This document shows, piece by piece, positions 21,475 to 33,687 of a DNA stretch of 64,000 nt. Each line of letters starts with the position of its first letter. Within the stretch, counting starts at the first letter, position 1. Source of the DNA: Phallus indusiatus (lineage: Eukaryota; Basidiomycota; Agaricomycetes; Phallales; Phallaceae); the NCBI GenBank assembly GCA_027605045.1, contig JAQFWX010000074.1:119190-183189 (forward strand), given 5' to 3'. The position numbers and the translations under genes were made by a program. Below the pieces are notes generated by a model. The model searched no databases, was not told where the DNA came from, and saw only the letters and a list, made by a program, of their open reading frames with translations.

Positions 21475-24400
21475 AGTCTAGAAAGAAGTTCAGCTTCTGC
21501 CTTCGACGAAGCACATGAAGCAAGACTGTCGTTACCGTTGTAGAAGTAATAAATGACACTGGAATTGTAAGTTGAGCTTGTATTGCTTTTGCCTGGATTG
21601 CCTCAAGACCTTCGCCTTATATACATCCAACGCAAGTAATGTCATCATGTGGTGTGTCATTGGTATACCATATCTTGTGGTTTTCGTATAATGTATGAAT
21701 AGCGTCAAGTTTCCTTTGGATGAATTGTGTGACGGACATGGAGGTTAACTCAAAGCCCAAAATAGAATTACTGTTTCTGGGTTTCAAAACCTTAATCGGC
21801 ATCAGAATCTATCTGAAAGAACTCCGTCTCCACTCCGCTCATGACAACTGTTAGACAAATCTTTTGTTCTTGATTTTCTCAGGAGCTTCCCATTCTTTTC
21901 TTTTTCAAGAATTCCGTTGAACTACATCGGTGGTCGGGAAAACCGCCCCGAAATGGGGTCAAACGAAGATTCCCAAAGTAGATGATCATTAGGTCTGGAC
22001 TAATTTATTGGTATTAGTGCCTTAAGCTGTCCCTCAAAATTCATTCATTTTGAATTTAATGCTAGTACCCATTTCTTCGCTGAATATAACCACCATACCT
22101 CTATTCTCGTGCACATGTATTCAGTCTGCATGGTTCCATACAAACGTTTCTGGGAAAGCCTGGCATTCCCTATCTCAGGCTTACCTTCGATCTATATATC
22201 GTTCCTGAAAGTAGGTCAAACGCGGCAGATTTGTATTTCCAGAGAAGGAGGGTGCAAGCTTTCTTCATGTGCACTTGTTTCACTAACAAAACACGTTAGG
22301 CAAACGTTCGTTGACTTCCGATATGGCACCAACCTATTGCAATCCAGGATGTAATACCATCTTAGGTTGTAATTACAACGTAAGTAATGTCGTGATTATT
22401 TCTACCGGCAACAATATGTACTCAAGTTGTGACATTCACTTTAAGGGGAAATACGTCGTCGGAAGGATTATCTTGCCGAAATATTCATCCTCGAGAATTT
22501 AGAGTTTGTTCGTTGACAGAAGCTAAGCCTCCAATGGAAGAATGTAATCCGCTCATGGAGTCTGTTCGCGTACGGAGGGAACATCTTTTGGACCACTTCA
22601 GATCATTTTCCTGAAATAATTCGCCGTCGAACTCTGTCAGATGACGTTCCAATTCAGCACCACATATCTGTCAGAATGGTTCATGCGATTTGACCCATGT
22701 TTCAAGAATTCAATGCACGTCGTACGGACAATAAAATTTTATCTCGTGATATAGATTTGAATGCGCTTCTTTCAGTTTTTAGGTGTATATAATGAAAAGC
22801 TAGCCGAAGAAATGGTGAATAAAAAAAGGACCGAGACCTTAATGTATTGAGACATGGGTAAAGTCATCGACACTCCAAGTCGTAACTCATGACATATTCA
22901 CATGGCAGAATGATAGCGTGAATAGTTTACAGTTATGAGAATGCTGTCCTACTTTGTCTACTATGATGAACCAACCAGCAGTCCCTCTCCCACATCCTTC
23001 AAGTTCTTTCTGTAAGATCTGCATTTTCAAGATTGAATTCCGCTCTCCGTTTATTGGACGATAATCCCTGTCATCAATACCCAGTTTGTGCATGTGAAAA
23101 CTGGAATAGTTTCGTAGATTTCATTAAAGTCTCGTGGCCCGAGTCGAAATTAACTGTTTACTGTTTATCGCTGGGACTTCAATATTAAGCTTCAATGCCA
23201 TAACAGCAATTTTTGAGTATAACATTCACCAGCGCACCCGACGAAACCGGAGATTCGAATACTAATCAAACCTTTGCAACGATTCGCTGCGAAAGTTGCG
23301 TATGTGGTTTTGGTTTGTTTTGATCCAATTACTATTTCTTATCCTCGAGTACTAGCTTGAGAACCTTGAACCCTTTCTCGTCTGACACTTTTGTCTTCCC
23401 CGCTCTTGTCCATAACCCATTACCGCGAGGTTGGGAACGAGAAACAGCTAGTTTCTCTTTTTGCTGGTATCGATGCTTAAGAGTCCATTTTCATATCATG
23501 GTTGTTTGTGCCTAATCAACCGGCTCGATAATCCGTTCAGTCTGTGCGAGCGTCTAGAACTAAAAACCATCGTGAAGCTCCAGCATGAAGGCGAATAGCC
23601 GAACTGGCAATCAGGTAAACCTCGATATAGTCCCTGGCGTAGTATTTCATTGGAATCAACCCCCCTGAGGTTGGTCATCGGTCCAGTCCCAAACTGTCTC
23701 TTCAGTCACGAGTGGGAAGAAACTGGAGGACATTATGAACCCTTCGAAACTGAGATTGCATTGTTGACATGTCACGTCATTCACTTTCCAAGATTACGCC
23801 AATGGAGATTTAATATGGAACTATGGTCCTTAGTATACAGCATATTAATGAAAAACAAATACCAACAGATAGACAATCGAATGTGATATACGTTTTTGGA
23901 CCTTGAACAATAGCTGTAAGACGACAGTAAAGATAACAAATCTTGCAACCTGATAAGATAGACATTGATGGATAGTTTTAAACTGCAGAGTGCTCACTCC
24001 TTACAGTGACTAGTCATCTTGAAGATGGTCCAAATACATTCTGCTGCCAGGGTCTTGCTAATTTTGCACATCCCATTTTCACACGTCTGATGTTCTCCAT
24101 ATACCGAGAGAAAAGAATGTCGGTAAAAATGGAAGCAGCAGCATTGCAATTGTATTGAGATCGCGTAAATCGTCGCCTAGTCTGTATTCGTAAAGCACGG
24201 GACAAACGCTAAGGTCTCTGAAATATTGTGGCATTGAGATCATCGGAAGAAGACCTTGAGGATATTTGGAGATGCCCACGCAGCTTTTGAGGCTTTTTGA
24301 CATGCCATCCTACCCTAATACTTAGACGCAAAAAAGATTTGAAGGACAGCTTAAAGACCGATAGACGATGTCCATGCCACTGAGGACCATCTGAGGACAG

Positions 24401-24998
24401 CTAGTAGGACTGAAGCTCGCCCGGCAAACGCCGAAGTCTGACGTAAGCGACGCAAGGGGACTGACCAGCTGTTCGCTCGACACTTGCTGCGCCCATGACA
24501 GGTTCGACATCAGATCCGGGATAATCAATACTAGCTTTACTAAAGTACCCGGTATTGATTGGATTACTCAAACAGCATATATTGTCTTCTGTCAATGGTA
24601 CTTTGGTCGCTCTACATCGCTCTGTGTCGAAGATATGGTTCTGAACCTTAAAGATACGTCGAGGCTCGCAATCGCAGACGTATATTTGTGGACACTAACA
24701 ACAGATACGGACGAAAATATACCAATATTTATGGCCTCAGGCCTCAGGGGCTTCGCCTTGTCCTTGGGTGGGAAGGGAAATCCGTGGACCTGCACTGTCT
24801 GATAATTTGGCCTCATTCCATTCTTTTATAGCGTGGACATCAAGAGAATGTGGACGGTTGGCAACGGACGGATTGTTTTATGAATGTCCACCGATGCGAC
24901 TTTAGGAATCCTGTTGGTGAACACCGCTTTCCCCGATGCCACTAGAGTGGAACATTTAAAAAGCAACTCTTCACCCTTGGTAGGAAAAATCGAGCTCA
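21475..24998. other. Large spacer between the decarboxylase array and the F-box gene
   Basis: The first 1.4 kb is a diverged copy of the region above copy 4. From about 22900 to 24998 only short frames occur; the minus-strand ones at 24079-24303 and 24592-24816 have ordinary composition but no recognisable motif and no joinable neighbours. No gene is claimed. Confidence 0.45.
21617..21623 (-). promoter_or_regulatory. TATA-like element of decarboxylase copy 5
   Basis: TATATAAGGCGAAGGTC on the minus strand about 143 bp before the copy 5 start, the same extended string as copy 4, so the promoter was duplicated with the gene. Confidence 0.5.
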
Positions 24999-26642
24999 AT
25001 GGAGAAACCCCGTGTCTATCTATCTTCTGAAGACGAAGAATTCAATTTCAAATCATGGATATGGGGCCGTCAGGAACCAACGCTTGACAGGCCTCCTAAC
25101 CTTGAAAATGAGCGGAAGCATGTCCGACAGCTCGCCAGTCAAATCCAAAACTTCTGGCACCTCTTTCCGAATATGACTCCCCATGACTTTGCTGTGGTCA
25201 ACAAGTTTTACGAGTGGTCCGTGTGCAGACTGCTTTCTTTCGATTCTTTACCGGATGATGTCATGTTCAACATATTCCGTGTGGGGACTTTTTGCAGCCC
25301 GGAAAATAGGGAGTCATCCCAAATGCCTCTTCTCTTCTCTCAAGTATGCAGAAGGTGGAGGAAACTGGCTCATAGTGCTTCATGGCTGTGGTCTTTCCTC
25401 TCTTATAGAGACGTTGAGGAAGCACCATATCTTTTAACCCGTCACTTTCTTCGACTTTCTCGTGCATCCCCATTGATCATTAAAATCGATATCAGCGACA
25501 CCCACTTCGATTACGAGGAGGATCATGATTGGCCTGAGGATGTCCACCTAGATGGATTTCTGTCCGTCGTGCTACCACACGCCCATCGCTGGCGCTCCTT
25601 CCACTGTGTCACTGATAACTGGGAACCCATGGCTGGCGTCATAGAACATTTGAACCAAACACAACTTCCTTTGTTGAATTCCTTAGAACTTCATCAGAAT
25701 TTCCCCCTCGCCGAACGTTTGGAGACCCTTCCCACACCACCTATCTTTGCATCGGCCCCTCCTTCACTTAATCATCTTCATTTATACGGAATAATTGTCA
25801 ATTGGCAACTTCCCCTTAATTTCTCTCCAAACCTTACGGAACTTACAATCCAGCTAATCTCATTCGAAGAAGCACAATCAATTAATGTTTTTTTAAACGT
25901 TCTATACGCCTGTCGAAACAGCCTGCGAAAACTTTCGCTCCTTGATGGTGGGCCACTCTGGAACGGCGAAGCGCTCCATTATCCTACCCTTCGTTTACAC
26001 AACTTGGAGCACTTCGAATTCGTAGGAAGCGGCGCTTCATTTCAGAACGGTTATAATCTAGCTCGTCTGCGCACTTGGTTGACCTTCGTGGAGTTTGGGT
26101 CAAGTTTTTACAAGTTAACGCTGGGAACTTTCCTTTCCGAGCAAAACTTTGACGATGTAATACCGCTTTTTGCACTCAAATTTAATCAAGTGAGATTTCT
26201 CCGCCTTGGTCATATGACCATATCCGCTGCCCAAGTAGCACGCTGGTTATATGCCATATTCCCAAAGATAACGACCTTGGAACTTTTCGGTGACATTCTT
26301 CAGGATGCTGTGTTCTCCGCTTTGACAAGATCACCCAGGGTGTATGGGATTTCCTCCAACTTCCCTCTCTGTTCAAAATTAAAAACTCTTTCTCCATTTT
26401 CCCCGGAGCCAGCAATGTCAATACCTTCCTTGATTAGAATAAGACAGCAAATGGGCGTTCCATTGACCACTTTAGTCTGGGACATAAATCATCGGGAGGA
26501 TCTCGAAGAGGTCAGACAATCTTGGGACCTGCCAGCCAGGGAAATTCGGACGATCTATCAGGGTCAATTGATAGACCCAGAGAATATTTGGGTTGGGCCG
26601 AATATGGATGACGATGATGACATGAATGATGATGATGAATGA
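24999..26642 (+). CDS. F-box domain protein
   Basis: Single-exon 547-residue protein. Residues about 75-125 match the F-box: LSFDSLPDDVMFNIFRVGTF, then LFSQVCRRWRKLAHSASWLWSFL. F-box proteins bind Skp1 and act as substrate adaptors of SCF ubiquitin ligases. The rest is typical of agaricomycete F-box proteins, with degenerate leucine-rich segments (LNSLEL, LNHLHLYG, LTELTIQL, LRKLSLLDGG, VRFLRLGHM) that probably form a curved solenoid. It ends with an acidic Asp/Met/Asn tail (DDDDDMNDDDE). Such genes are hugely expanded in mushrooms, so the target cannot be guessed. Confidence 0.85.
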   Translation: MEKPRVYLSSEDEEFNFKSWIWGRQEPTLDRPPNLENERKHVRQLASQIQNFWHLFPNMTPHDFAVVNKFYEWSVCRLLSFDSLPDDVMFNIFRVGTFCSPENRESSQMPLLFSQVCRRWRKLAHSASWLWSFLSYRDVEEAPYLLTRHFLRLSRASPLIIKIDISDTHFDYEEDHDWPEDVHLDGFLSVVLPHAHRWRSFHCVTDNWEPMAGVIEHLNQTQLPLLNSLELHQNFPLAERLETLPTPPIFASAPPSLNHLHLYGIIVNWQLPLNFSPNLTELTIQLISFEEAQSINVFLNVLYACRNSLRKLSLLDGGPLWNGEALHYPTLRLHNLEHFEFVGSGASFQNGYNLARLRTWLTFVEFGSSFYKLTLGTFLSEQNFDDVIPLFALKFNQVRFLRLGHMTISAAQVARWLYAIFPKITTLELFGDILQDAVFSALTRSPRVYGISSNFPLCSKLKTLSPFSPEPAMSIPSLIRIRQQMGVPLTTLVWDINHREDLEEVRQSWDLPAREIRTIYQGQLIDPENIWVGPNMDDDDDMNDDDE

Positions 26643-26780
26643 AGGAAAGAGGGTATTCAGATTTACAGCACGTGTATTCATTGTATATATAGACGAAGCT
26701 AAATTGATGTAAAAGCTTTAATTTGTGAAGAATGCAAAACGAATGATGCACCAAAAGAAAGAATGTCACATAGGTTCATC

Positions 26781-28891
26781 TTAAGCCCAGGGAGCGCTTT
26801 CTGATGGCACTAGCGTGGCCGCTGAATCGCGCTCTACATCGGTCACGCTCATTTGAACCGACTGATAGTCATTACTCTCCAAAACGCCCATCTCGAACCT
26901 TTCAGATAATACCGCATCGGGAACCCTTAACTCAAAGGTACTCAGCGTTTCTACGATCGAGACGTTTGGATGTTGAAGTTTTTCACGGACATTCAAAAAT
27001 GATCGTGAGCCAGCTACATAAGGGACACTGACCATAGGAAAAACCCCACACATTAACAATATTCAAAAAATACGCTCAAAAGAAAACTGTTCTTACGCGA
27101 CCAAGAATCTAATACAGAGTCAGGGGATCGGTGGTCAAATCAAATTGTCAAGTCGTCTTACCCGGAGGCAACACTAGCCATAGTTGGTCTCGCAAACTTG
27201 AATAACAATAGGTTGATGACCAAGACCACTGTCGCATCCAAAAGTTTAGTTCGGGTTCAATGTTCAAATTAAAAGCTACTCTACCTATGACTCTAATGAG
27301 AACGAATTGTTTTCAAACATACCGCAAACAGTAACGTCAAACCAAGAAAATACTCACGACGAAAAATATAAAACACCGTCTCGAAGGAGTAACGATATCA
27401 TTGCAGGCTTTTGATAGCCTGCGATAGCCATTGCATGTGTTGTTTTATATACCGTGAGAAGTAATAGAACGGTCGTCTGTTCCAAGTTGAAGGTAGTACA
27501 TTTCGTGACCATATAATATACTTACGGTAACGATGGGCAGCAACACCACATATGAGTAATATGAGGGAACTGAAAGTAGGACATGATGAAATTTGGCGTA
27601 GAAGTTGATCGTAAAAGTACTTGCTATTTGTATAACAGCCTGATAAAAAAGGCCTGACTACAATCAGCTGTTCCGAGATATATGCAGCCGTACAAAATGA
27701 GCGCTTACCCAGGTCGGGGCAATACCGCTGTTAATAACTAAGTTGTCTTTCTTCTGCAGAAAAAAAACTTTTAGAACATACCTCCTTTGTGGAACAGAGC
27801 AGTTACTGAAATAACGGTTCTGTATATAGAATTAGATGAACACAGATCAAAGGCCCACGAGGAAATCATTCATTACACAGTGGTCATACTGCCTATTAAA
27901 ACAATTAGATCAATACTCGTATTGATGGTAGGTCACGAACAGATGTAAAGCGTCAGAAGTCCGAAAAGTACGATCTTTGACCGACTGTAAAGAAGCCAAA
28001 CACGCTTAAGGGCAAAAATGATTAATGGGACGTCCTTGTTGGCTTTATCATAAGACCTACGGTGGCAAGGGACAGTTCTACTAGCCACAACACAACGTTT
28101 GAGCTAGCGGTCTGAAAAGGCGTAAGTCAGTGAAGGTGACTACATCTTCAAAGATAAATCGCTATACTTGAAATCGTAAGGCCGTCAGACAGCTAGTCAT
28201 GTTAGTGTTATCGCTCCTCCGAAAGTCAATTGCATTGTCAAACATACAACTACGGATCTAACGTGAGCAAAGTAGCATTGATTACGTGACGAGCTACTTA
28301 CTTTTGAACCCGCAGTATTGTTGAGATATACTGTAAAGATCATGTGTTAATGTACCCCTAGGTCAATGGACGAAGAACTTGGCGTACCTGCCGTGTTGAA
28401 AGCATGGGAGACAAGGCCGAAATAACGTAGCTGATCTCAAGGATGACGACGCGAATAAACAGCAGCGAAGGTAAACATACAATTAACTGAAGATACCATC
28501 AACAATAAAGGCTCAGCTCGCGTCTCAAAAATCACTCACAAACAAGACCTTTCCCCATCTAAACTGGCTCTTCCAAACGAACGCTATCTGTGATTATCGG
28601 CCGTGTTAACGAGAGATTCGCGAGCGATATAACAAATTCAGTGCACCTCCTGTTCAATCGTGAGGAAGTAATCAAAACTTAGATGGCACGTCGATCAGCT
28701 CTAACCAGCTGCGAGATCAGAACGGCATCTTACAGTAAAAGAGCTAATGAAGCGACTACCAATACGATTAAATCATTTACACCTTGTCGTTAGATGCAGG
28801 CGAAGACGAACTCACGAACGGCGTATGTAGTAACCCTGGAGTCACGAATTAAACCAAGGAACTCGTCCAATTCGTTCGTGGGATCATCCAT
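26781..28891 (-). CDS. DUF6533-type multi-pass membrane protein, intron-rich
   Basis: Reconstructed from many small exons. It starts at 28891 (MDDPTNELDEFLGLIRDSRV) and runs through exon 1 (to 28816), a 22-nt exon 2 (28755-28734) and further short exons. Joined pieces give TYAVLASLALLLFDYFLTIE, FVWKSQFRWGKVLF and LRYFGLVSHAFNTA, the N-terminal signature of DUF6533 proteins. Later exons give CLTALRFQ, NVVLWLVELSLA, VWLLYSRSKIVLFGLLTLY, TTVLLLLTVYKTTHAMAIAG, LLRDGVLYF and VLVINLLLFKFARP. The last exon supplies a soluble acidic tail ending near ESAPWA. The product is probably a seven-helix membrane protein of unknown function, common in agaricomycetes. Exons in the middle (about 27700-28200) are uncertain. 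Confidence 0.72.
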
Positions 28892-29618
28892 GCTTGATCA
28901 CTTCTCAAAAACCAGGAGAGGTGGTAAAGAAAGAGGAAGAGAAAAAAAAGGAAAAGGAAAGAAGAGGGCTGTCTGAAGAATTTTCGCTGTATACCTAACA
29001 CGATGAAAGCGAGAAGAAAGTTGACATGAAGCACATTCCCTGATTTTCTGAACGACTTCCTAAGGCGTTTAGCAAGGTTATACGATGGCCAAGAAAAAAA
29101 AAGCGCCATTGTACTAATAAGCATCGGCAGTATAGCTGCTGTATGTATTCGCTAGAGCCATGCGCAGGGCGAGGAAAAAACTTTTTCATTGGTCGTCAGC
29201 TAGTGTACCCTATGTCCGTTGTAGAGCGAACTTTTAAATGCTAGCTCAGTGACAATCAAGAAGGTCATAAATATAGTCGAAATCAAATGCAGCGCTTAGA
29301 AGCTTCTTTGACAATCGGCCAACCTTGTGCCTGCAATGTCATGATCATTTAAAGATTTAAGATCCTCAGAAAAATACCGACAATCCGTTCAGCCTGACGT
29401 GGATAATGCTGGTGATACGATATCTCTCAAAATTGGGGTTGCAGGTGAAGATATCCCATGACAGGTTCAAATAAGAGCCGAGCACCTGGGTTCCGGTCAA
29501 AAGCTAAAGGCGAAGCCTATACGTATCACAGACCCACCACGTGACTGTAAAAGTACATTTATATTACGGCAGATACAGCCTGATAGATTATCGACAGAAA
29601 CCTTGGATACGCGCATGT
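28892..29618. other. Intergenic spacer
   Basis: Spacer between the DUF6533 gene start and the end of the E1 alpha gene. It contains a purine-rich stretch near 28917-28975. Short minus-strand frames at 28849-29189 have no joinable context. No gene supported. Confidence 0.45.
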
Positions 29619-31570
29619 CTACTTGTCGTCCTTGTATAAAGGCTCGCTTGATAGTAATTCTTCGCCTTTTCCTCGAAATTTCTCCAGTTCCTTTCTCCAA
29701 GGTTCCCAGGATTTGCCGTATTTCCGTACCAACTCAGCGAGCTCCTCCCTTTGTTCTTTCTATGGAATATAGGAGCAATGATATCGGCGTATTAGTTGAA
29801 GATATCTCATAAACTCACAATGTGCCATGGCTCCTTTCCCCCATATATGTCAGTAAAGAGTTCTTTGAGCTCCCATTTCTTCGTAGCTTCGGCGCGTTTA
29901 AACGCGTCGAGGACCTCTTTTTTATGTCTCGTCTTCATAGCTTCCTCATCGCTCGCGCTCCACCATTGTTTGGATTCCAAGAAAAGACGGAAACGAGATA
30001 ATGGATTATCAATGCGCTTGCGATCATTAACCTCTTGCTCCGCGCGGTAAGCGAATGAATCATCTGAGGTGGAGTGATGCCCGACTCTATTTGAATGCGC
30101 ACAATAATTTAAATAAAATGTTAAAAAAAACACAGGGTATAATCACATACCTATATGTCATGAATTCTACAAGTACCGCCCGAGACTGTGCTAAACATCT
30201 CTCTCGAGCTTCTTTGACAGCCGAAAATACCGCCAATACGTCATTTCCGTCGACACGAATGGTATCAATTCCATAACCGGGACCACGAGCAGCAATTCCA
30301 TCTCCATAATATTGCTCGTGAGCGGGAGTTGAGATGGCGAATCCATTCTGAAAAAAAATCATTACTGCTTCAAGATCGTGCCGACGCGAACGGACGCACG
30401 CACATTTCGAACCAAAAATAGTGTCGGAGATGGTATCGTAGAAGCCAACAGGAGTCCGGCGTGAAAATCACCCTCAGACGCCGCACCTAAGAAGTAAAGT
30501 CACCGGGAATCAGAAAAGTGCGAATGAGATGATACATATACGGGTTTTCATTTTAAATACCTTCACCAAAGAAGCATACAGCGCAGTTTTTTCCATGACG
30601 GCTGGGATCTCTTTTAAGGGCATAACCAACACCAGCAGCCTGTGGTATCTGAGTAGCCAAAGGCGATGAAATTGTGTGAAAATGATGGGCAGGAGAGCCC
30701 AAATGAACCGGCATTTGCCTTCCTTTCGTTGAAATATCATTTGTATTACCAAATGCTTGTCCCATGACAGAATCTAATGGAAAATCGCGCCATAATAAAA
30801 CACCTAATTCACGATATTGTCCCAAAACTTCGTCTCGGAAATCAAGAGCAGCTGCGGACCCTACAACGGCTGCTTCTTCGCCGTGCTAATCACGAAGTAA
30901 ATATTGTCAAAGAGTAATAAGAATCTCAAAGTGCGCTCACTGATGTCATCTGCGTGAGAAAACTTAGTTAGCAAATGAAAGAACAAGTTGGTAAAATGAA
31001 TTGAATAAAAATACACCAGGCGTGATGATACCCATAGTCCGGGTCAGTGATTGCACAGATAAAAGACAGGATAACCATAGAATCATTTCATTATTCTCGC
31101 AGAGATAACGCTGAAAACAAAATAATTGAAAGTCTCACTTACCCAAAAACTAATCTTCCCTTGTCTTTGGACATTATACAGGATATTGTCCACTTGCGGT
31201 AACATATTCATCTTCTCATATCTATTGTAGAGAATGAATCAATAAAAATAGTGAAAGCGTGGGTGATTCCAAAGAAAGGTGCTCACAGTTTTCTAGCCGT
31301 TGCTTCTTCAATCTCGGAATCAATACCAGTCAGTCAGGTCAGCCGATTGTTGCAATGAGTCTTTCCGCGTACTTGTGGTATAGCCGCTCCCTGTATTACA
31401 TTCCCTGCGCCATCTATAACACGATACGTCGGTATTAGAGATTCATCGCCAGTAACACTGTTGAAAAAGTGAAGCTCCGGGGTAATGGGCGATCGAGAGT
31501 TTAACAAGTAGCCGTGGGTTCCTGCAGAGAAGGCCCTCTTGAAGGATTTAATGTGTGAGATATACCGCAT
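29619..31570 (-). CDS. BCKDHA: 2-oxoisovalerate dehydrogenase E1 component, alpha subunit
   Basis: Mitochondrial thiamine-diphosphate enzyme that decarboxylates branched-chain 2-oxoacids (from Val, Leu and Ile) as part of the BCKDH complex with E1 beta, E2 and E3. The first about 27 residues ([17 protein letters not shown]...) are basic and Ser-rich, as in a matrix targeting sequence. Exons joined with GT-AG introns give [33 protein letters not shown], a 9-nt exon [63 protein letters not shown], the ThDP motif [19 protein letters not shown] ending [10 protein letters not shown], and the phosphorylation-loop region [15 protein letters not shown]. It ends [16 protein letters not shown]...KDDK. 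All landmarks and their order match the family; the gene appears intact. Confidence 0.94.
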
Positions 31571-31865
31571 TGCCTTGTACTAGTCACTTGAATAACCCAA
31601 AGGAAGATACGAGTGTGTTGGAAAGCTGCGACAGCGCGTTTCTGATTTCAAGGGAGCCAAAAGAACATGTGATACAGGATGGATTACTAATAATAACAAG
31701 ACCCGTGTGAGCGCTTCGGCGCTCTCCAGAGTCCGAACCTGTGCGTTTCAATAAAAGATCTGTGATCAAAGCAAACTAGTAGCAATATACTTCCATATTC
31801 TCAACAACTTTTCGTATCGTAATTACATTCAAAGTTATCAGAACAACAACAACAAAAGGGGACAC

Positions 31866-31919
31866 AGCCTACTGTGACAATGGCAAAGAAAGAAGAAATC
31901 CCATTGTTCACAGTAGGCT
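31866..31919. ncRNA. Imperfect inverted repeat able to form a long hairpin
   Basis: Left arm AGCCTACTGTGACAATGG (31866-31883) pairs with CCATTGTTCACAGTAGGCT (31901-31919), an 18-bp stem broken by one bulged base, around a 17-nt purine-rich loop. It lies in the spacer between the E1 alpha start and the end of the first RNase III-like gene. It could be a small-RNA precursor-like hairpin, a 3'-UTR structure or a remnant of a small inverted-repeat element. No evidence of transcription is available. Confidence 0.4.
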
Positions 31920-32054
31920 ATATATACCGATAGCCACTAAACGAAAGCACGTACAGAAAGAATTGCGTATGCTCAAAAAAAAACTTTTTTCATCAGTCAT
32001 TATGACAATCGAACAGTAGAAGGAAAGAAAGAAAAAAAAACTGGATACTTTACC

Positions 32055-33243
32055 CTACCCATCTAGTCCAAGCGCAGAATAAGCCTCCTTGGCTGCTTCT
32101 TCTTTAGCAAGCTGCTTCGTCGTGCCGGTACCGGTTCCATATACACGTCCATTTACTACATGTGAAATACGAATATCAATCAGTACAAGAACACTTCGGC
32201 AGGGAAGGGATTTATTTGCACGTGCTTCGTTTTCGTCAAGACGAATGTCATGTGACAAAAACAGGCTGCGAGGCACCCTCAAAGAGAAAGAGAGATCTAC
32301 ACGAGAAACTCACCATAACATTGAATCGTCCACAGCGGTGCATGTTGCATTCCGGTTTGCTCGGCTAGCCACTGGACATCTAGACGACGACGAGTCGTGA
32401 TTTCATTGAATCTCGGTAAATACGTCACCGAGGGTCTCGGTATAAAACCGTGAGTCATGTGCGGAGGAACATCGCGCTTGAGGGGTATAGAAAATAAACT
32501 GGAACGGGGAGATTCCGAGAAATGCGTCGGATCCGGGCGAGGTTTGTGGAATGGTAGCATCGGTGGCGATTCGTCATTTGTAGCGTATTGATTGATCTTA
32601 TCCAGGACATTAGTAGCGTATGGATTGATCTTATCCAGGCCATTAGTAGAGTATGGATTAATCTTATCCAGGCCATTAAAAGGGATGTTGTTGTGATGGT
32701 TAAGATTAACCTCCAAATCGTTCCCAGACTCGTGTTCAGATGGTTTCGTTGTAGTGGAGGGGAAAAACGCTTGCATAACCCATGACAGCAAAAGAGCGAA
32801 CCCGTTGGGCTGATCGTAAACACCACCCATATAGGCTAGAAATATTTCGCGAGCTCCTTCCGGAGCCAAAACTGCGTCTTTGTCCGCAGGATTGTATCGC
32901 AATTTTTCCCTCAGTTTGTATTGCGATGCCCAGATTTGAAAATTTTCGTCGGAAACGAGTTTTTTTACTTCATCCTTTCAAAAAGGTTTTGAGGAACTGA
33001 TTCGAAGACATGGTTTACGGGACATACTTCTATCTCCTTAGAGCTGAATTCTGGATTCTGCTTGAACACGCATTGCGTTACCGCCAATTCAAACGCCTTC
33101 GTTCCCAACACCACATATCGTTCGTTATCTTTAAGACCAACTAGTTTACCGAGGGATTTGTGGGTATAGATTTCGAGTAAAATTTCGCCTTGCAGCGGTG
33201 GTAGAGGAGGAAACATGATGTCGTTAGTGGCAGAGCCATCCAT
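32055..33243 (-). CDS. Degenerate RNase III-like domain plus dsRNA-binding domain protein (copy A)
   Basis: 325 residues in three exons: 33243-33028, 32974-32314 and 32155-32055. N-terminal helices match the RNase III layout: LLEIYTHKSLG, then NERYVVLGTKAFELAV where active enzymes have NERLEFLGDAVL, then DEVKKLVSDENFQIWASQYK and ending FLAYMGGVYDQPNGFALL. The catalytic acidic residues of the signature are replaced (Val and Thr), so hydrolysis is unlikely. The C terminus is a dsRNA-binding domain: TRRRLDVQWLAEQ, then NGRVYGTGTGTTKQLAKEEA and AYSALGLDG. The linker carries three 11-residue repeats (LDKINPY). Paralogue of the next gene upstream. Role unknown: dsRNA binding in RNA silencing or mitochondrial RNA metabolism are alternatives (mL44-like proteins have this architecture). 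Confidence 0.78.
32585..32683 (+). repeat. 33-bp tandem repeat, three copies, coding
   Basis: Units 32585-32617, 32618-32650 and 32651-32683 differ by a few bases and encode LDKINPYATNG-type 11-residue repeats in the linker of the RNase III-like protein. Length preserves the frame. Confidence 0.85.
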
Positions 33244-33687
33244 CGTGGCGAAACGAGGTGTGGTGATGGGTTGTGAAATTACGTAATTTGGTTGGAGGTG
33301 AGCTCCTTTTTATACCTCGCTGCGATCCACCAGCATGGGAGGTCAAGTCACATAAAAAGATCCTGATTTGATTACAGTTTTGGCGCAAGCGGGCTAGAGC
33401 GTGTATATTTTTGGAGTTTGCGTCATAGCCTCCGATTGGATCTTTCGAGAAAATAGTGAGTCATGAGAACGGCTCCGAGGCGTAGTACTGATGACCAATA
33501 GAAAGTGACGATAGGAATTTTTCAGACTTTTTATTTCTACAAGTACAAGAGCTACAAGTTATCAATGCAACAATCACTAAAAAAAAAACAGGCTCATGTA
33601 CTAATGTTTAACAACAATAAAAGCAATCATCTTCAAAAAGCGGAATGACATTTGGCATAATCATAAGTCTCGAATTTCAAAGCATGT

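Noticed and set aside
24079..24816. Minus-strand short frames upstream of the F-box gene
   Set aside because: Ordinary composition, but no joinable exons, motif or similarity to the array could be shown.
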